Source of the DNA: Chryseobacterium phosphatilyticum
GTDB lineage: Bacteria > Bacteroidota > Bacteroidia > Flavobacteriales > Weeksellaceae
Length of the DNA: 64,000 nt
Assembly (NCBI RefSeq): GCF_002899825.2
Contig: NZ_PPED02000003.1
Coordinates: 124,001 to 188,000 of the forward strand
Direction: 5' to 3'
Shown: piece after piece, positions 52,694-61,819 of the stretch
Layout: every line of letters begins with the position of its first letter
Position numbering within the stretch: position 1 is the stretch's first letter
Notes under the pieces: model-generated
Told to the model about the DNA's origin: nothing
Databases searched by the model: none
Seen by the model: the letters and a program-made list of their open reading frames with translations, nothing else
Program-made: the position numbers and the translations under genes

Positions 52694-52801
52694 GTTTGCA
52701 ATTCAGGTTTTTAATACCTTTCATAGTTAAAATCTGCTGTATTCTTCAATTGTTTAAGTTTTTTTAACAATTAAATGGCCTCTTTTCCGGGCAAAAATAC
52801 C

Positions 52802-52809
52802 TATTTTTG
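52802..52809 (+). promoter_or_regulatory. TAnnTTTG -7 promoter box (TATTTTTG) for the small membrane protein gene
   Basis: Exact consensus. It lies after the in-frame ATG at 52775, so translation should begin at the later ATG at 52853. Confidence 0.45.
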
Positions 52810-52852
52810 CGGCACTATCGTTTTTACTAAAAAAAACAAGTATTCCAGTGAC

Positions 52853-53185
52853 ATGGCAGGTCTGAGGTCATTTATCATATTCTATATTATATTGGTTTTT
52901 ACCCTTTTCAATTCGAATTGGGCAGAAAAGTCATTGAATAATATTCCTCACCTCCCCCCTGTAAGCAATATTCATCTTTTGGATGTCTATGAGGAGGCAG
53001 ATATGAATACCCATGCATTACCTGCAGCCTCAAAAATTGTAAAATATTCTGCCCGCAAGGATGAAGATGCAACAGGAGATTTTTCGGCAATCATAAAAGT
53101 AAGCCCGAAAATTACACTTCCTGAAATTTCACTATCTACTATTTGTGGAGTTAAATCCTTTCTCCATCTCCTCCAGTTGTATTAA
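52853..53185 (+). CDS. Small single-span protein upstream of the RND efflux operon
   Basis: The 110-residue product has one N-terminal hydrophobic helix (LRSFIIFYIILVFTLF), then a polar domain with no recognised motif (LLDVYEEADMNTHALPAASKIVKYSARKDEDATGDFSAIIKVSPKITLPEISL). I chose the ATG at 52853 because the predicted promoter lies downstream of the earlier ATG at 52775. The next gene, the RND adaptor, begins 59 bp later. Function is unknown; a link to efflux is only positional. Confidence 0.6.
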   Translation: MAGLRSFIIFYIILVFTLFNSNWAEKSLNNIPHLPPVSNIHLLDVYEEADMNTHALPAASKIVKYSARKDEDATGDFSAIIKVSPKITLPEISLSTICGVKSFLHLLQLY

Positions 53186-53244
53186 TGTAAGTTATTGAAA
53201 TCCAGTTTATTTTAACGAATTTTTTATAACTTAAACATTTTAAG

Positions 53245-54333
53245 ATGTATTTTAAAAATGTAATAATTTGCACTTTTGCAACATTATTCGCTGTGTCATG
53301 CAGTAAAAACAAGGAAAAAAACAGTCAGAAAGAAAAAGAAGTCCCGATACTTGAAATTAAAGAAAAGGATACCTTGGTAAGTAACCATTTTGTTACAGAT
53401 ATTCAGGCTAAAAAGAATGTTGAAATGCGTTCAAGAATCGGAGGGCTTATACAGCATATTTACGTTAACGAAGGACAATTTGTACGCCAGGGGCAACCCC
53501 TGTTTAAAATTAATGATGCCGAGTTACAAATGGAATTATTGAAGGCCAATGCAGCATTAAAACAGACGGAAGCTGATGTCCGTATTGCTGAAGTAGAGCT
53601 GAAACAAATCCAGAGTCTTCATGCGAAGAAATTTGTTGCCAACAACGAATTGGAGATGGTAAAAGCAAAATTATCATCAGCTAAAGCCAAACATGCTTTT
53701 GCCGATGCAGAAAAGAAAGCAGTGTTGCAAAAGATAAGCTTTACGAAGATCACCGCACCTTTTGACGGAGTTATTGACGTTATTCCCCTCAAAGACGGGA
53801 GTTTGGTAGAAAACGGGACGTTGTTGACCACCTTGTCGCAGCTGAATGAGGTGTATGCTTATTTTTCTATTCCGGAAAATGTATACTTCGAGCTCTTGGC
53901 CAAGGATAAAATAGGAAACCATCAGAAAATTGAGTTGACATTACCCAATGGGGTCAATTATCAGTTTAACGGAGCTTTAAAAACTGCGGAAGGAGAAATA
54001 GACAGAGCAACAGGTTCTATCAGATATAAAGCATTGTTTCCCAACCCTGATCGTCTGATCAAACATGGGACTTCAGGAAAGCTGATCATTTCGGAACAGC
54101 AGAATAATGCCATTTTAATTCCACAAAAATCCACATTCTCCATTCAGGATAAAACCTATGTATTTGTACTGGATAAGCAGAATAAGGTGAAAATGACCAA
54201 TATTACGATCGGAACAACTCTCAGAGATTCCTATATGGTGGAAAGTGGCCTTAAAAAAGGTGATTTAATCATTTATGAGGGTACCCAGTCTCTAAAAGAC
54301 GGTGATATCATTAAAATCAAAAAGAAGGTATAG
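53245..54333 (+). CDS. RND efflux periplasmic adaptor (MexA/AcrA-like lipoprotein)
   Basis: The 362-residue protein has a lipobox (TLFAVSCSK). Its lipoyl halves are RSRIGGLIQHIYVNEGQFVRQGQPLFKIN and KISFTKITAPFDGVIDVIPLKDGSLVENG, flanking a helical hairpin (ELQMELLKANAALKQTEADVRIAEVELKQIQ). Beta-barrel and membrane-proximal domains follow. It links the pump to the outer-membrane channel. It starts a three-gene operon; no repressor gene is adjacent. Confidence 0.95.
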   Translation: MYFKNVIICTFATLFAVSCSKNKEKNSQKEKEVPILEIKEKDTLVSNHFVTDIQAKKNVEMRSRIGGLIQHIYVNEGQFVRQGQPLFKINDAELQMELLKANAALKQTEADVRIAEVELKQIQSLHAKKFVANNELEMVKAKLSSAKAKHAFADAEKKAVLQKISFTKITAPFDGVIDVIPLKDGSLVENGTLLTTLSQLNEVYAYFSIPENVYFELLAKDKIGNHQKIELTLPNGVNYQFNGALKTAEGEIDRATGSIRYKALFPNPDRLIKHGTSGKLIISEQQNNAILIPQKSTFSIQDKTYVFVLDKQNKVKMTNITIGTTLRDSYMVESGLKKGDLIIYEGTQSLKDGDIIKIKKKV

Positions 54334-54361
54334 CCTTTCATAATTTTTAAATCAATTGACA

Positions 54362-57300
54362 ATGGTAGAAATGTTTATAAGACGAAAGGTTCTTTCGTTG
54401 GTTATTTCCATATTATTTGTACTCCTGGGAATTATGGCACTCCTGAAGATGCCTATTACACAGTTTCCGGATATTGTACCTCCCTCTGTAACGGTAACAG
54501 CCAAATATACAGGAGCCAATGCCGAAGTATCGGCAAATGCCGTAGCTCTTCCACTGGAACGCGCTATCAACGGGGTTCCGGGAATGACGTATATGTCTAC
54601 AGTTACCTCAAATGATGGGCTTACACTTGTTCAGGTGTTTTTCGAGGTGGGAACAGATCCTGATGTAGCAGCAGTAAATGTCCAGAACAGGGTAACCACT
54701 ATTCTTGATGAGCTTCCTGAAGAAGTAATCAGAGCGGGAGTTACCACGGAAAAAGAGGTAAACAGTATGTTGATGTATCTTAATATCACAAGTACAGATC
54801 CGAGTCAGGACGAACAGTTTATCTATAATTTTACAGATATTAATGTTCTTCAGGAGCTAAAGCGTATTGATGGGGTAGGACGTGCCGAGATCATGGGACA
54901 AAAAGAATATTCCATGAGAGTATGGCTGGATCCGCAGAAGATGGCTGCTTATAATATCTCTGCAGATGAAGTGATCAATTCTCTTCAGAAGCAGAATATC
55001 TCTGCAGCGCCGGGAAAAGTGGGTGAAACTTCAGGGAAGACTTCCAGCCAGTTGCAGTATGTAATCAAGTATAAAGGTAAATTTTTTGAACCTAAGCAGT
55101 ATGAAGAAGTTCCGATCAGGTCTGATGTGGACGGAACCATCTTAAAACTGAAAGATATTGCTAAAGTAGAATTCGGGGCAATGAATTACGGAATGGTTTC
55201 CAAAACAGACGGAAGACCTTCTGCATCCATTATGATGAAACAACGTCCGGGCTCCAATGCTTCCGAAGTGATTGAGAGTGTAAAAGCAAAAATGGAAGAA
55301 TTAAAAGTCTCTTCTTTCCCTCCGGGAATGGAGTATAACATGGCTTATGATGTTTCCAGATTCCTGGATGCCTCCATCAGCGCGGTATTGACCACTTTGA
55401 TTGAAGCTTTTATTCTGGTAGGAATTGTAGTCTTTATATTCCTTCAGGACTGGCGTTCAACATTAATTCCTGTTCTGGCAGTTCCGGTAGCTTTGGTAGG
55501 TACTTTTGCCTTTATGAATATGCTTGATTTCTCGGTAAACCTGTTGACTTTATTTGCCCTTGTTCTTGCCATCGGAATTGTCGTAGATAATGCAATTGTC
55601 GTCGTAGAAGCCGTACACGTTAAAATGGAAGATGGGATGAATGCCCTGGATGCCACAATAAGCGCCACTAAGGAAATTGCGGGAGCAGTAGTTGCAATAA
55701 CCATTGTAATGTCGGCCGTATTTATTCCGGTAGCCTTTCTGGATGGTCCTGTGGGGGTATTTTACCGACAGTTTTCATTAACGTTAGCGATTAGTATTGT
55801 GATTTCAGGGGTCAACGCTTTGACGCTTACTCCGGCTCTTTGTGCTATTATTTTAAAACCTCATGCTCACGACAAAAAGAAAACGATTGTTGACAGGGCT
55901 TTCCAGAGTTTTAATACAGGGTTTGACCGTTTAACAAATGGCTACGTCAGCATTTTATCAAAATTTGCAACAAGAACTACAGTTACCTTTGGTTTACTGT
56001 TCTTATTTATTGCATTGACGTTTGTAACCAGTAAGTTTCTTCCAACAGGATTTATTCCGATGGAAGATCAGGGAATGGTGTATGTGAGTGTAACCACACC
56101 ACAGGGAGCAACCGTAGAAAGAACAGAGAAAGTACTGGATGAAGTAACTGTTATGGCAAAGAAGATCGAAGGGGTAGAAAATGTAACAACACTTGCCGGA
56201 TATAGCATTGTAACAGAGATTGCAGGAGCATCTTACGGAATGGCAATGATTAACCTTAAAGACTGGAAGCAAAGAAGTATTTCAGTCAATGATCTGATTG
56301 CTGAACTCTCAGAAAAAACAAAAGGTATTGCAGATGCGCAGATCGAAATCTTTGCACCACCAACCGTTCCGGGATTCGGAAATACCAGTGGTTTTGAATT
56401 GCGTTTGCTGGACAGAACCGGAGGAACGATCGAGAATACAGATAAAATCACCAAAGATTTTGTTAAAAAGCTGAATGAAGCACCGGAACTACAGAACAGT
56501 TTTACCAGCTTTGATGCCACCTTTCCACAATATATGATCAATGTGGATTATGACATGGCTGCAAAGAAAGGAATTTCTGTGGATAATGCGATGTCAACGT
56601 TGCAAACAATGTTGGGTTCTTATTATGCAACCAATTTTATCAGATTTAGCCAGATGTATAAAGTAATGGTGCAGGCAAGTCCGGAGCATAGGGATACCCC
56701 TGAGAGTATTTTGAATCTGTATTTAAAAAATGATAAAGGAGAAATGGTTCCGTTCTCAACATTTATTACCATGGAAAAAGTTTATGGACCTGAAGTATTA
56801 ACCCGGTACAATATGTATATGTCTGCGATGATCAATGGAGAAGCGTCGGATGGATATAGTTCCGGAGATGCTATTGCAGCGGTGGAACGTGTTGCAAAAC
56901 AAACACTTCCAAGAGGTTTTGATATTGAATGGTCGGGGATGACAAGAGAAGAAATTCTATCAGGAAACCAGACTGTTTATATCTTCCTGATCTGTCTGTT
57001 GTTTGTGTATCTTTTACTGGCGGCACAGTATGAAAGCTTTCTTCTTCCGATGCCTGTATTGCTAAGCCTTCCAACCGGGATTTTTGGCTCATATATAGCA
57101 TTGGTTCTGGCAGGGTTGGACAATAATATTTATGCTCAGGTTGCGCTGGTCATGTTGATTGGTCTTTTGGCGAAAAATGCCATTTTGATTGTAGAATTTG
57201 CCGTAGCCAGAAACAAACAGGGGTTTGATATTGTTCCGGCTGCTATTGAAGGAGCAAAGCAGCGTCTTCGTCCTATTCTGATGACTTCTTTTGCATTTGT

Positions 57301-57484
57301 GGCAGGGCTTATTCCTTTATGCATCGCATCAGGTGCCGGAGCTATTGGAAACCGTTCTATTGGTACAGCGGCGGCAGGAGGAATGCTGATCGGAACGATC
57401 TTCGGATTGGTTGTCATTCCGGGACTCTATATATTCTTTGCAAAACTTGAAAATAAGAAGAAAAATGAAACGATTACATCTTAG
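54362..57484 (+). CDS. RND multidrug efflux pump (HAE1/AcrB-like)
   Basis: The 1040-residue inner-membrane proton antiporter shows the usual two repeats of six helices with large periplasmic loops (MFIRRKVLSLVISILFVLLGIMALLKMPITQFPDIVPPSVTV; late repeat LLAKNAILIVEFAVARNKQG). The TM4 relay reads VVDNAIVVVEAV, i.e. Asp409-Asn410 where AcrB has Asp-Asp; the TM10 Lys (LAKNAIL) is present. It exports drugs or detergents as part of the tripartite pump. It overlaps the outer-membrane gene by 20 bp. Confidence 0.96.
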   Translation: MVEMFIRRKVLSLVISILFVLLGIMALLKMPITQFPDIVPPSVTVTAKYTGANAEVSANAVALPLERAINGVPGMTYMSTVTSNDGLTLVQVFFEVGTDPDVAAVNVQNRVTTILDELPEEVIRAGVTTEKEVNSMLMYLNITSTDPSQDEQFIYNFTDINVLQELKRIDGVGRAEIMGQKEYSMRVWLDPQKMAAYNISADEVINSLQKQNISAAPGKVGETSGKTSSQLQYVIKYKGKFFEPKQYEEVPIRSDVDGTILKLKDIAKVEFGAMNYGMVSKTDGRPSASIMMKQRPGSNASEVIESVKAKMEELKVSSFPPGMEYNMAYDVSRFLDASISAVLTTLIEAFILVGIVVFIFLQDWRSTLIPVLAVPVALVGTFAFMNMLDFSVNLLTLFALVLAIGIVVDNAIVVVEAVHVKMEDGMNALDATISATKEIAGAVVAITIVMSAVFIPVAFLDGPVGVFYRQFSLTLAISIVISGVNALTLTPALCAIILKPHAHDKKKTIVDRAFQSFNTGFDRLTNGYVSILSKFATRTTVTFGLLFLFIALTFVTSKFLPTGFIPMEDQGMVYVSVTTPQGATVERTEKVLDEVTVMAKKIEGVENVTTLAGYSIVTEIAGASYGMAMINLKDWKQRSISVNDLIAELSEKTKGIADAQIEIFAPPTVPGFGNTSGFELRLLDRTGGTIENTDKITKDFVKKLNEAPELQNSFTSFDATFPQYMINVDYDMAAKKGISVDNAMSTLQTMLGSYYATNFIRFSQMYKVMVQASPEHRDTPESILNLYLKNDKGEMVPFSTFITMEKVYGPEVLTRYNMYMSAMINGEASDGYSSGDAIAAVERVAKQTLPRGFDIEWSGMTREEILSGNQTVYIFLICLLFVYLLLAAQYESFLLPMPVLLSLPTGIFGSYIALVLAGLDNNIYAQVALVMLIGLLAKNAILIVEFAVARNKQGFDIVPAAIEGAKQRLRPILMTSFAFVAGLIPLCIASGAGAIGNRSIGTAAAGGMLIGTIFGLVVIPGLYIFFAKLENKKKNETITS

Positions 57485-58916
57485 AAATATAGTATTAGGA
57501 ATGGCTGCAATAAGCCTGATCTCATGTGCAGTACCGAAAGTCACCGAGATAAAAAAAGCTCATGCGCTGCCCGCGGAATTGATTAAAACCGGAAAAGAAA
57601 CTACTTCAGATGATTTTAAACAGTTGAATTTAAAAGCTTATTTTACAGAGCCACAACTGCTGGAACTTTTTGATAAAGTAGTTCAGGCCAACCCTGATTT
57701 TCAGATTGCCCAACAAAGAGTAGAAATAGCAAACAGCTTTCTTCAGAGATCAAAAATGGATCTCTTACCTTCTCTTGAAGTGGGTGCTGAGGTTTCAGGG
57801 AACAGATATGGAAAATACACCATGGAAGGTGTGGGCAACTACGATACTAACCTTTCTCCCAACATTACCGAAGAACAGAAAATCAACAGGGATTTTACTC
57901 CTAATTACTGGTTGGGAGGCAGAAGCAGCTGGGAGATTGACGCATGGGGTAAATTAAAAAATAAAAAGATAGCTGCTCAAAAGAAATTCCTGGCTTCTAC
58001 GGAAGGTTTGAGGCTCTTACAGGTAGAACTCTTTACTGATATTGCCAATTTATATTACCAATTGGTGGCTTTAGACAATCGTCTGGCTATTTATCAGAAG
58101 AACTATAACCTGCAACAAAGAGCTTTTGAAATTGTTTTAGCACAACGTGAAGTCGGAAAAGCCACTGAACTTGCAGTACAACAATTTAAAGCACAAAATA
58201 ACAACTGGCTTGCTGAAATTGAACATATTAAAGTCGAAATTGTTACAGTAGAACAAGCCATTACCACTCTTACAGGAAGTTATGGTGGTGATGTAAAACG
58301 AGGAAAGACCTTGATGCCCACTAATATGGATGTTTTAAATAAAAACATTAATGTGGAAGCTGTTATTCACTCACGTCCGGACGTCGCAGCCAATTATTAT
58401 GTACTGGAAGCTTCTCAGGCTGATGCCAAAGCAGCAAGAGCAGCTTTTTATCCAAAAATAGATCTTGGTGCAGGTTTTGGTTTGAATTCTTTTTCTGTTG
58501 AAACCCTTTTCAAACCAAGTTCTTTAGCCGGCCAGTTGCTGGGAGGTCTTATGGTTCCGGTTTTTAATAAAGGACAGTTGAAATACGAGTTCAAAGTGGC
58601 AAGTAAAGAGCAGGAAATCGCTTTTCTAAACTATCAGAAAAGTATTACCACAGCATTCAATGAGCTTCAATCTATTTTGAAACAAACTAAAATTTATGAA
58701 CGTGTTTTGAAATTAAAGTCTGAAGAAGTAGGTTTTCTGGATCGTGGAGTAGAAGTGTCCAACGACCTTTATTTGACGGGATATGCCAATTATTTTGAAC
58801 TGATCAATTCCCAGAAAAGCAAACTAACTGCTGAACTTGATCTGCTGCAATTCCAGCATCAGAACACCAGAAATAATGTGCTGTTGTTTAAAGCATTGGG
58901 TGGAAAACTGGAGTAA
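57465..58916 (+). CDS. Outer-membrane efflux lipoprotein (NodT/TolC family)
   Basis: The ATG at 57465 gives 483 residues with a lipobox (MAAISLISCAVPKV), in the NodT subgroup that is N-terminally lipidated. Two TolC/OEP repeats are visible (VVQANPDFQIAQQRVEIANSFLQRSKMDLLPSLEVGAEV; HSRPDVAANYYVLEASQADAKAARAAFYPKIDLGAGFG). It forms the outer-membrane duct. It overlaps the pump gene by 20 bp, which implies translational coupling. A terminator follows at 58983. Confidence 0.95.
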   Translation: MKRLHLRNIVLGMAAISLISCAVPKVTEIKKAHALPAELIKTGKETTSDDFKQLNLKAYFTEPQLLELFDKVVQANPDFQIAQQRVEIANSFLQRSKMDLLPSLEVGAEVSGNRYGKYTMEGVGNYDTNLSPNITEEQKINRDFTPNYWLGGRSSWEIDAWGKLKNKKIAAQKKFLASTEGLRLLQVELFTDIANLYYQLVALDNRLAIYQKNYNLQQRAFEIVLAQREVGKATELAVQQFKAQNNNWLAEIEHIKVEIVTVEQAITTLTGSYGGDVKRGKTLMPTNMDVLNKNINVEAVIHSRPDVAANYYVLEASQADAKAARAAFYPKIDLGAGFGLNSFSVETLFKPSSLAGQLLGGLMVPVFNKGQLKYEFKVASKEQEIAFLNYQKSITTAFNELQSILKQTKIYERVLKLKSEEVGFLDRGVEVSNDLYLTGYANYFELINSQKSKLTAELDLLQFQHQNTRNNVLLFKALGGKLE

Positions 58917-58982
58917 AAGAAGAGAAAACAGAGTTTATCAGTCTCGGAAACCGGCCCATTTTTATTTTTACGATGTATAAAG

Positions 58983-59007
58983 AAAGCCACCTGAAAAGGT
59001 GGCTTTT
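58983..59007. terminator. Terminator between the efflux operon and the cold-shock gene
   Basis: AAAGCCACCT / AGGTGGCTTT 10-bp stem with GAAA loop. Confidence 0.75.
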
Positions 59008-59028
59008 ATATTCGTAATAAATGATTAT

Positions 59029-59451
59029 TTATTTAACAATCTGTATATTGATTGCAGAGAATCCTTTTGGAGATTTCTCTTTCTCAAAAGAAACTTTGTT
59101 TCCTTTCTTTACAGGCTCTAAACAATTGTTGTTGTGGAAAAAGATATTTTCTTTACTATTGTCTTCAGTAATAAAACCATACCCTTTTTCACTTAGGAAA
59201 GTAATGATTCCTAATTTTCTTGGATCTTCTTCAATGATAGGAGCTGCACCCAACTGAATATCTTCAAGGTTTATTTCCTGTCTTTGTTCAGGGGGAGTAG
59301 AAGTTAATCTTCCGAATTCGTCTACATACATGAAGACATCCTCCGCTCCTTTGTTGTTGTTCGTTTTACGTTCTTCGCGTCTTAGCGCCTTTTCTTTTTG
59401 CTTTTGAATTTTTTTCTTGAAATTTTCCTTTTTAGAAAAAGAATCTGCCAT
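59029..59451 (-). CDS. Cold-shock-domain protein with a basic N-terminal extension
   Basis: The 140-residue protein has a lysine/arginine-rich N-terminus (residues about 7-30, e.g. KKKIQKQKEKALRREERK) and a middle linker (VDEFGRLTSTPPEQRQEINLEDIQLG). A C-terminal cold-shock fold (about 75-140) has RNP1-like KGYGFITED and RNP2-like NIFFHNNNC. It should bind single-stranded RNA or DNA. It is longer than free-standing CspA (about 70 residues). It is monocistronic. Confidence 0.9.
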   Translation of the reverse strand: MADSFSKKENFKKKIQKQKEKALRREERKTNNNKGAEDVFMYVDEFGRLTSTPPEQRQEINLEDIQLGAAPIIEEDPRKLGIITFLSEKGYGFITEDNSKENIFFHNNNCLEPVKKGNKVSFEKEKSPKGFSAINIQIVK

Positions 59452-59815
59452 AAATTATTTTTAGTATTTAGTTTCTATAAATTATATAAGTTCAACTGAT
59501 CTGTTGCAGACCATAAAGCCCGTCGATGTTTCCTGTTCTTGGATTTTTCCAATCATCCAGAGCTTTAAAATTCCGACAAGTATTGTTCTTAATAGAAGAA
59601 TAAAAGTTAAAAATATGGCTGCTCAAAAAAGCAAGGACTGAATGAATTATTTGAGTCGTTACAGAAAAACAAAGTAGTGACTTGATTATAATATGCAAAT
59701 ATACAACAATAAAATGAATAATGCGGTTTTAAATGATTGATTATCAGAAAAGGTTATTATTAAGAATTTTATAAAAATGTTTTGTTGTAATGAAGAAGCC
59801 GTATTAAAAAGGAAA

Positions 59816-59842
59816 AATAAAAATCCCCAGCAATCTGAGGAT
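59816..59842 (-). terminator. Orphan terminator-like hairpin on the minus strand
   Basis: On the minus strand, AATCCTCAG / CTGGGGATT (one G:U pair, ATTG loop) is followed by a T-rich tail. No minus-strand gene precedes it, so it may end a small RNA or a decayed gene. Confidence 0.45.
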
Positions 59843-60077
59843 TATGAAAAAAAATATATTCTTGTATGAATGTGGTGTACGATACATATGCAAAGTATCA
59901 AATGTTGTGCCTAAAATTCACTGTTGGTAGAGGTTTTTAGAGTAAATTTCATTTGATAACCGTATGATAAATTGTATGTGTCTGGTAGAGAATATCATAA
60001 TGATAAGAGAGAATTTTTGAAAAACTTTGATTTTATTTTAACTGTTGAGCTCTTATATTATGTGGAATTTCCGAAAA

Positions 60078-60098
60078 ATTCACCATACTGTGGTGAAT
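60078..60098. promoter_or_regulatory. Palindromic operator upstream of the SDR gene
   Basis: Perfect 8-bp arms ATTCACCA / TGGTGAAT with a 5-bp spacer. The site covers the expected -33 region of the SDR promoter (near -7 box CATCTTTG at 60108-60115), the usual place for a repressor of the TetR, MarR or HxlR type. Confidence 0.6.
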
Positions 60099-60143
60099 AT
60101 TATTGCCCATCTTTGCTTCATTAACATTTAAAAATTAAAAATA

Positions 60144-60899
60144 ATGTCAACACAAAATGTAAAAGGAAAAGTTGTTTTAATCGCCGGAGGGGGCAAAAAT
60201 TTAGGAGGATTGTTAAGTAAGGATTTTGCTGCGAAAGGAGCAAAACTAGCGATTCATTACAATAGTGAGGGCTCTAAAGCAGAGAGCGAGAAAACACTGG
60301 CAGAAGTTCAGGCACTCGGTGCCGAAGCATTTCTATTTCAGGGAGATTTGACCAAAGTAGAAAACCTGACGAAGTTCTTTGATGAGACGATTTCGCGTTT
60401 TGGTGGAATCGACATTGCGATCAATACAGTGGGAATGGTATTGAAAAAGCCATTTACAGATACTACGGAATCAGAATATGACACCATGTTCAATGTAAAT
60501 TCAAAATCGGCTTATTTTTTCCTGCAGGAGGCTGGTAAAAAACTGAATGATAACGGAAAAATTTGTACAATTGTAACTTCATTGCTGGCAGCGTACACAG
60601 GTTTGTATTCTACTTATGCAGGTGCCAAAGCTCCGGTAGAGCATTTTACAAGAGCTGCTTCCAAAGAGTTCGGATCAAGAGGTATTTCTGTAACGGCAGT
60701 TGCTCCGGGACCAATGGATACCCCTTTCTTCTATGGTCAGGAAACTGATGACGCAGTTGCTTACCATAAATCGGCTGCTGCATTAGGTGGGCTTACCGAC
60801 ATCAAAGACATTGCTCCACTGGTGGAGTTTTTAGTAACCGACGGATGGTGGATTACGGGGCAGACTATTTTTGCCAATGGAGGATATACCACAAGATAA
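60144..60899 (+). CDS. Short-chain dehydrogenase/reductase
   Basis: The 251-residue classical SDR has the cofactor motif VVLIAGGGKNLGG (11-22), an INTVG in place of NNAG, a catalytic Ser at about 146 (VTSLLAAYTG), and the Tyr158-x3-Lys162 pair (YAGAK). The C-terminal substrate loop follows VAPGPMDTPFFYG. The GGG-KNLGG motif suggests NAD(P)H use in an oxidoreduction of an alcohol or ketone; substrate unknown. It is a single-gene unit likely repressed through the upstream palindrome. Confidence 0.9.
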   Translation: MSTQNVKGKVVLIAGGGKNLGGLLSKDFAAKGAKLAIHYNSEGSKAESEKTLAEVQALGAEAFLFQGDLTKVENLTKFFDETISRFGGIDIAINTVGMVLKKPFTDTTESEYDTMFNVNSKSAYFFLQEAGKKLNDNGKICTIVTSLLAAYTGLYSTYAGAKAPVEHFTRAASKEFGSRGISVTAVAPGPMDTPFFYGQETDDAVAYHKSAAALGGLTDIKDIAPLVEFLVTDGWWITGQTIFANGGYTTR

Positions 60900-60924
60900 T
60901 TGTTTTAATATCATGTAAAAAAAC

Positions 60925-60958
60925 AAACTCACTGAAAACGCTTCAGTGAGTTTTTATA
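60925..60958. terminator. Bidirectional terminator between SDR gene and lgt
   Basis: A 12-bp stem (AAACTCACTGAA / TTCAGTGAGTTT, 5-nt loop) with T runs on both strands. Confidence 0.85.
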
Positions 60959-60977
60959 TTTGATAAAGAAAGGGAAA

Positions 60978-61814
60978 CTATAAAGCCTTTGCCTTTGCTT
61001 TTTCCACGATACTTTTGATGATAAAAAATAATCCAAGAAGAACAAAAGGAATACTCAGGAGCTGCCCCATATTCAGACTCATCCCGTGCTCAAATTCTAC
61101 CTGGTCTACCTTGATAAATTCAATTACGATTCTCATTATAAAGATCAAAAGAATACTGATTCCAAAATAGAAACCTCTTCCTATTTTAAAGATATTTTTC
61201 TTATAAATAAAATAAACAGAAAGGAAAATGATAAAATAAGAGATGGCTTCATAAAGCTGGGCAGGATGTCTCGGAAGATCATCTACCTGACGGAATATAA
61301 ACGCCCATGGAACATCAGTAGGAACTCCAAGGATTTCAGAGTTCATAAGATTGGCCAGTCTGATAAAAGTACCGGCCAACGGAAGTACAATCGCTATGGC
61401 ATCCAAAACAGTCATCAATGGGATTGAAAACTTTCTCGCATATATCAGAAGCATAATAACCAATCCTATACCACCACCATGACTGGCAAGACCTGCAAAT
61501 CCTGTAAAATGATAAGCTCCATCGTGCCCTTTCTGAATAGGTAAAAATACCTCAATCGGATGCTGGGAATAATAATCAAAATCATAAAAAAGACAATGAC
61601 CGAGTCTTGCTCCCACTAAAATTCCTATAAGGGCGTAAGAGAATAACGCTTCGTGAGCCTGTGTGCTGAGACCTTCTTTTTTATAAATTTTTTTTAAAAT
61701 ATTGAGTGATAAAACAAGCCCTGCAAGGAAAAGTAATCCGTAATATTTTATAGGAAGTCCTAAGATATTGACGATTTCGGGATTAATATCCCAGTTGATG
61801 TATAATAAGTTCAT
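60978..61814 (-). CDS. lgt: Phosphatidylglycerol--prolipoprotein diacylglyceryl transferase
   Basis: Lgt attaches diacylglycerol to the lipobox cysteine of prolipoproteins, so it processes the many lipoproteins in this window. The 278-residue membrane protein has about seven helices, the signature FAGLASHGGGIG (107-117), Arg152 in FIRLANLMNSE and RHPAQLYE (182-189). The start ATG is 5 nt after an exact -7 box, predicting a leaderless mRNA. Confidence 0.96.
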   Translation of the reverse strand: MNLLYINWDINPEIVNILGLPIKYYGLLFLAGLVLSLNILKKIYKKEGLSTQAHEALFSYALIGILVGARLGHCLFYDFDYYSQHPIEVFLPIQKGHDGAYHFTGFAGLASHGGGIGLVIMLLIYARKFSIPLMTVLDAIAIVLPLAGTFIRLANLMNSEILGVPTDVPWAFIFRQVDDLPRHPAQLYEAISYFIIFLSVYFIYKKNIFKIGRGFYFGISILLIFIMRIVIEFIKVDQVEFEHGMSLNMGQLLSIPFVLLGLFFIIKSIVEKAKAKAL

Positions 61815-61819
61815 TGCTG

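Larger units (their letters stand above)
59452..60143. other. Gene-poor 690-bp region with a minus-strand terminator and a possible gene remnant
   Basis: No convincing full gene lies here. A minus-strand frame at 59492-59698 ends with a peptide that looks protein-like (ALDDWKNPRTGNIDGLYGLQQIS), but its first half does not, so it may be a decayed gene end. A terminator-like hairpin on the minus strand is at 59822-59842. A palindromic operator lies at 60078-60098 just before the SDR gene. Confidence 0.4.
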
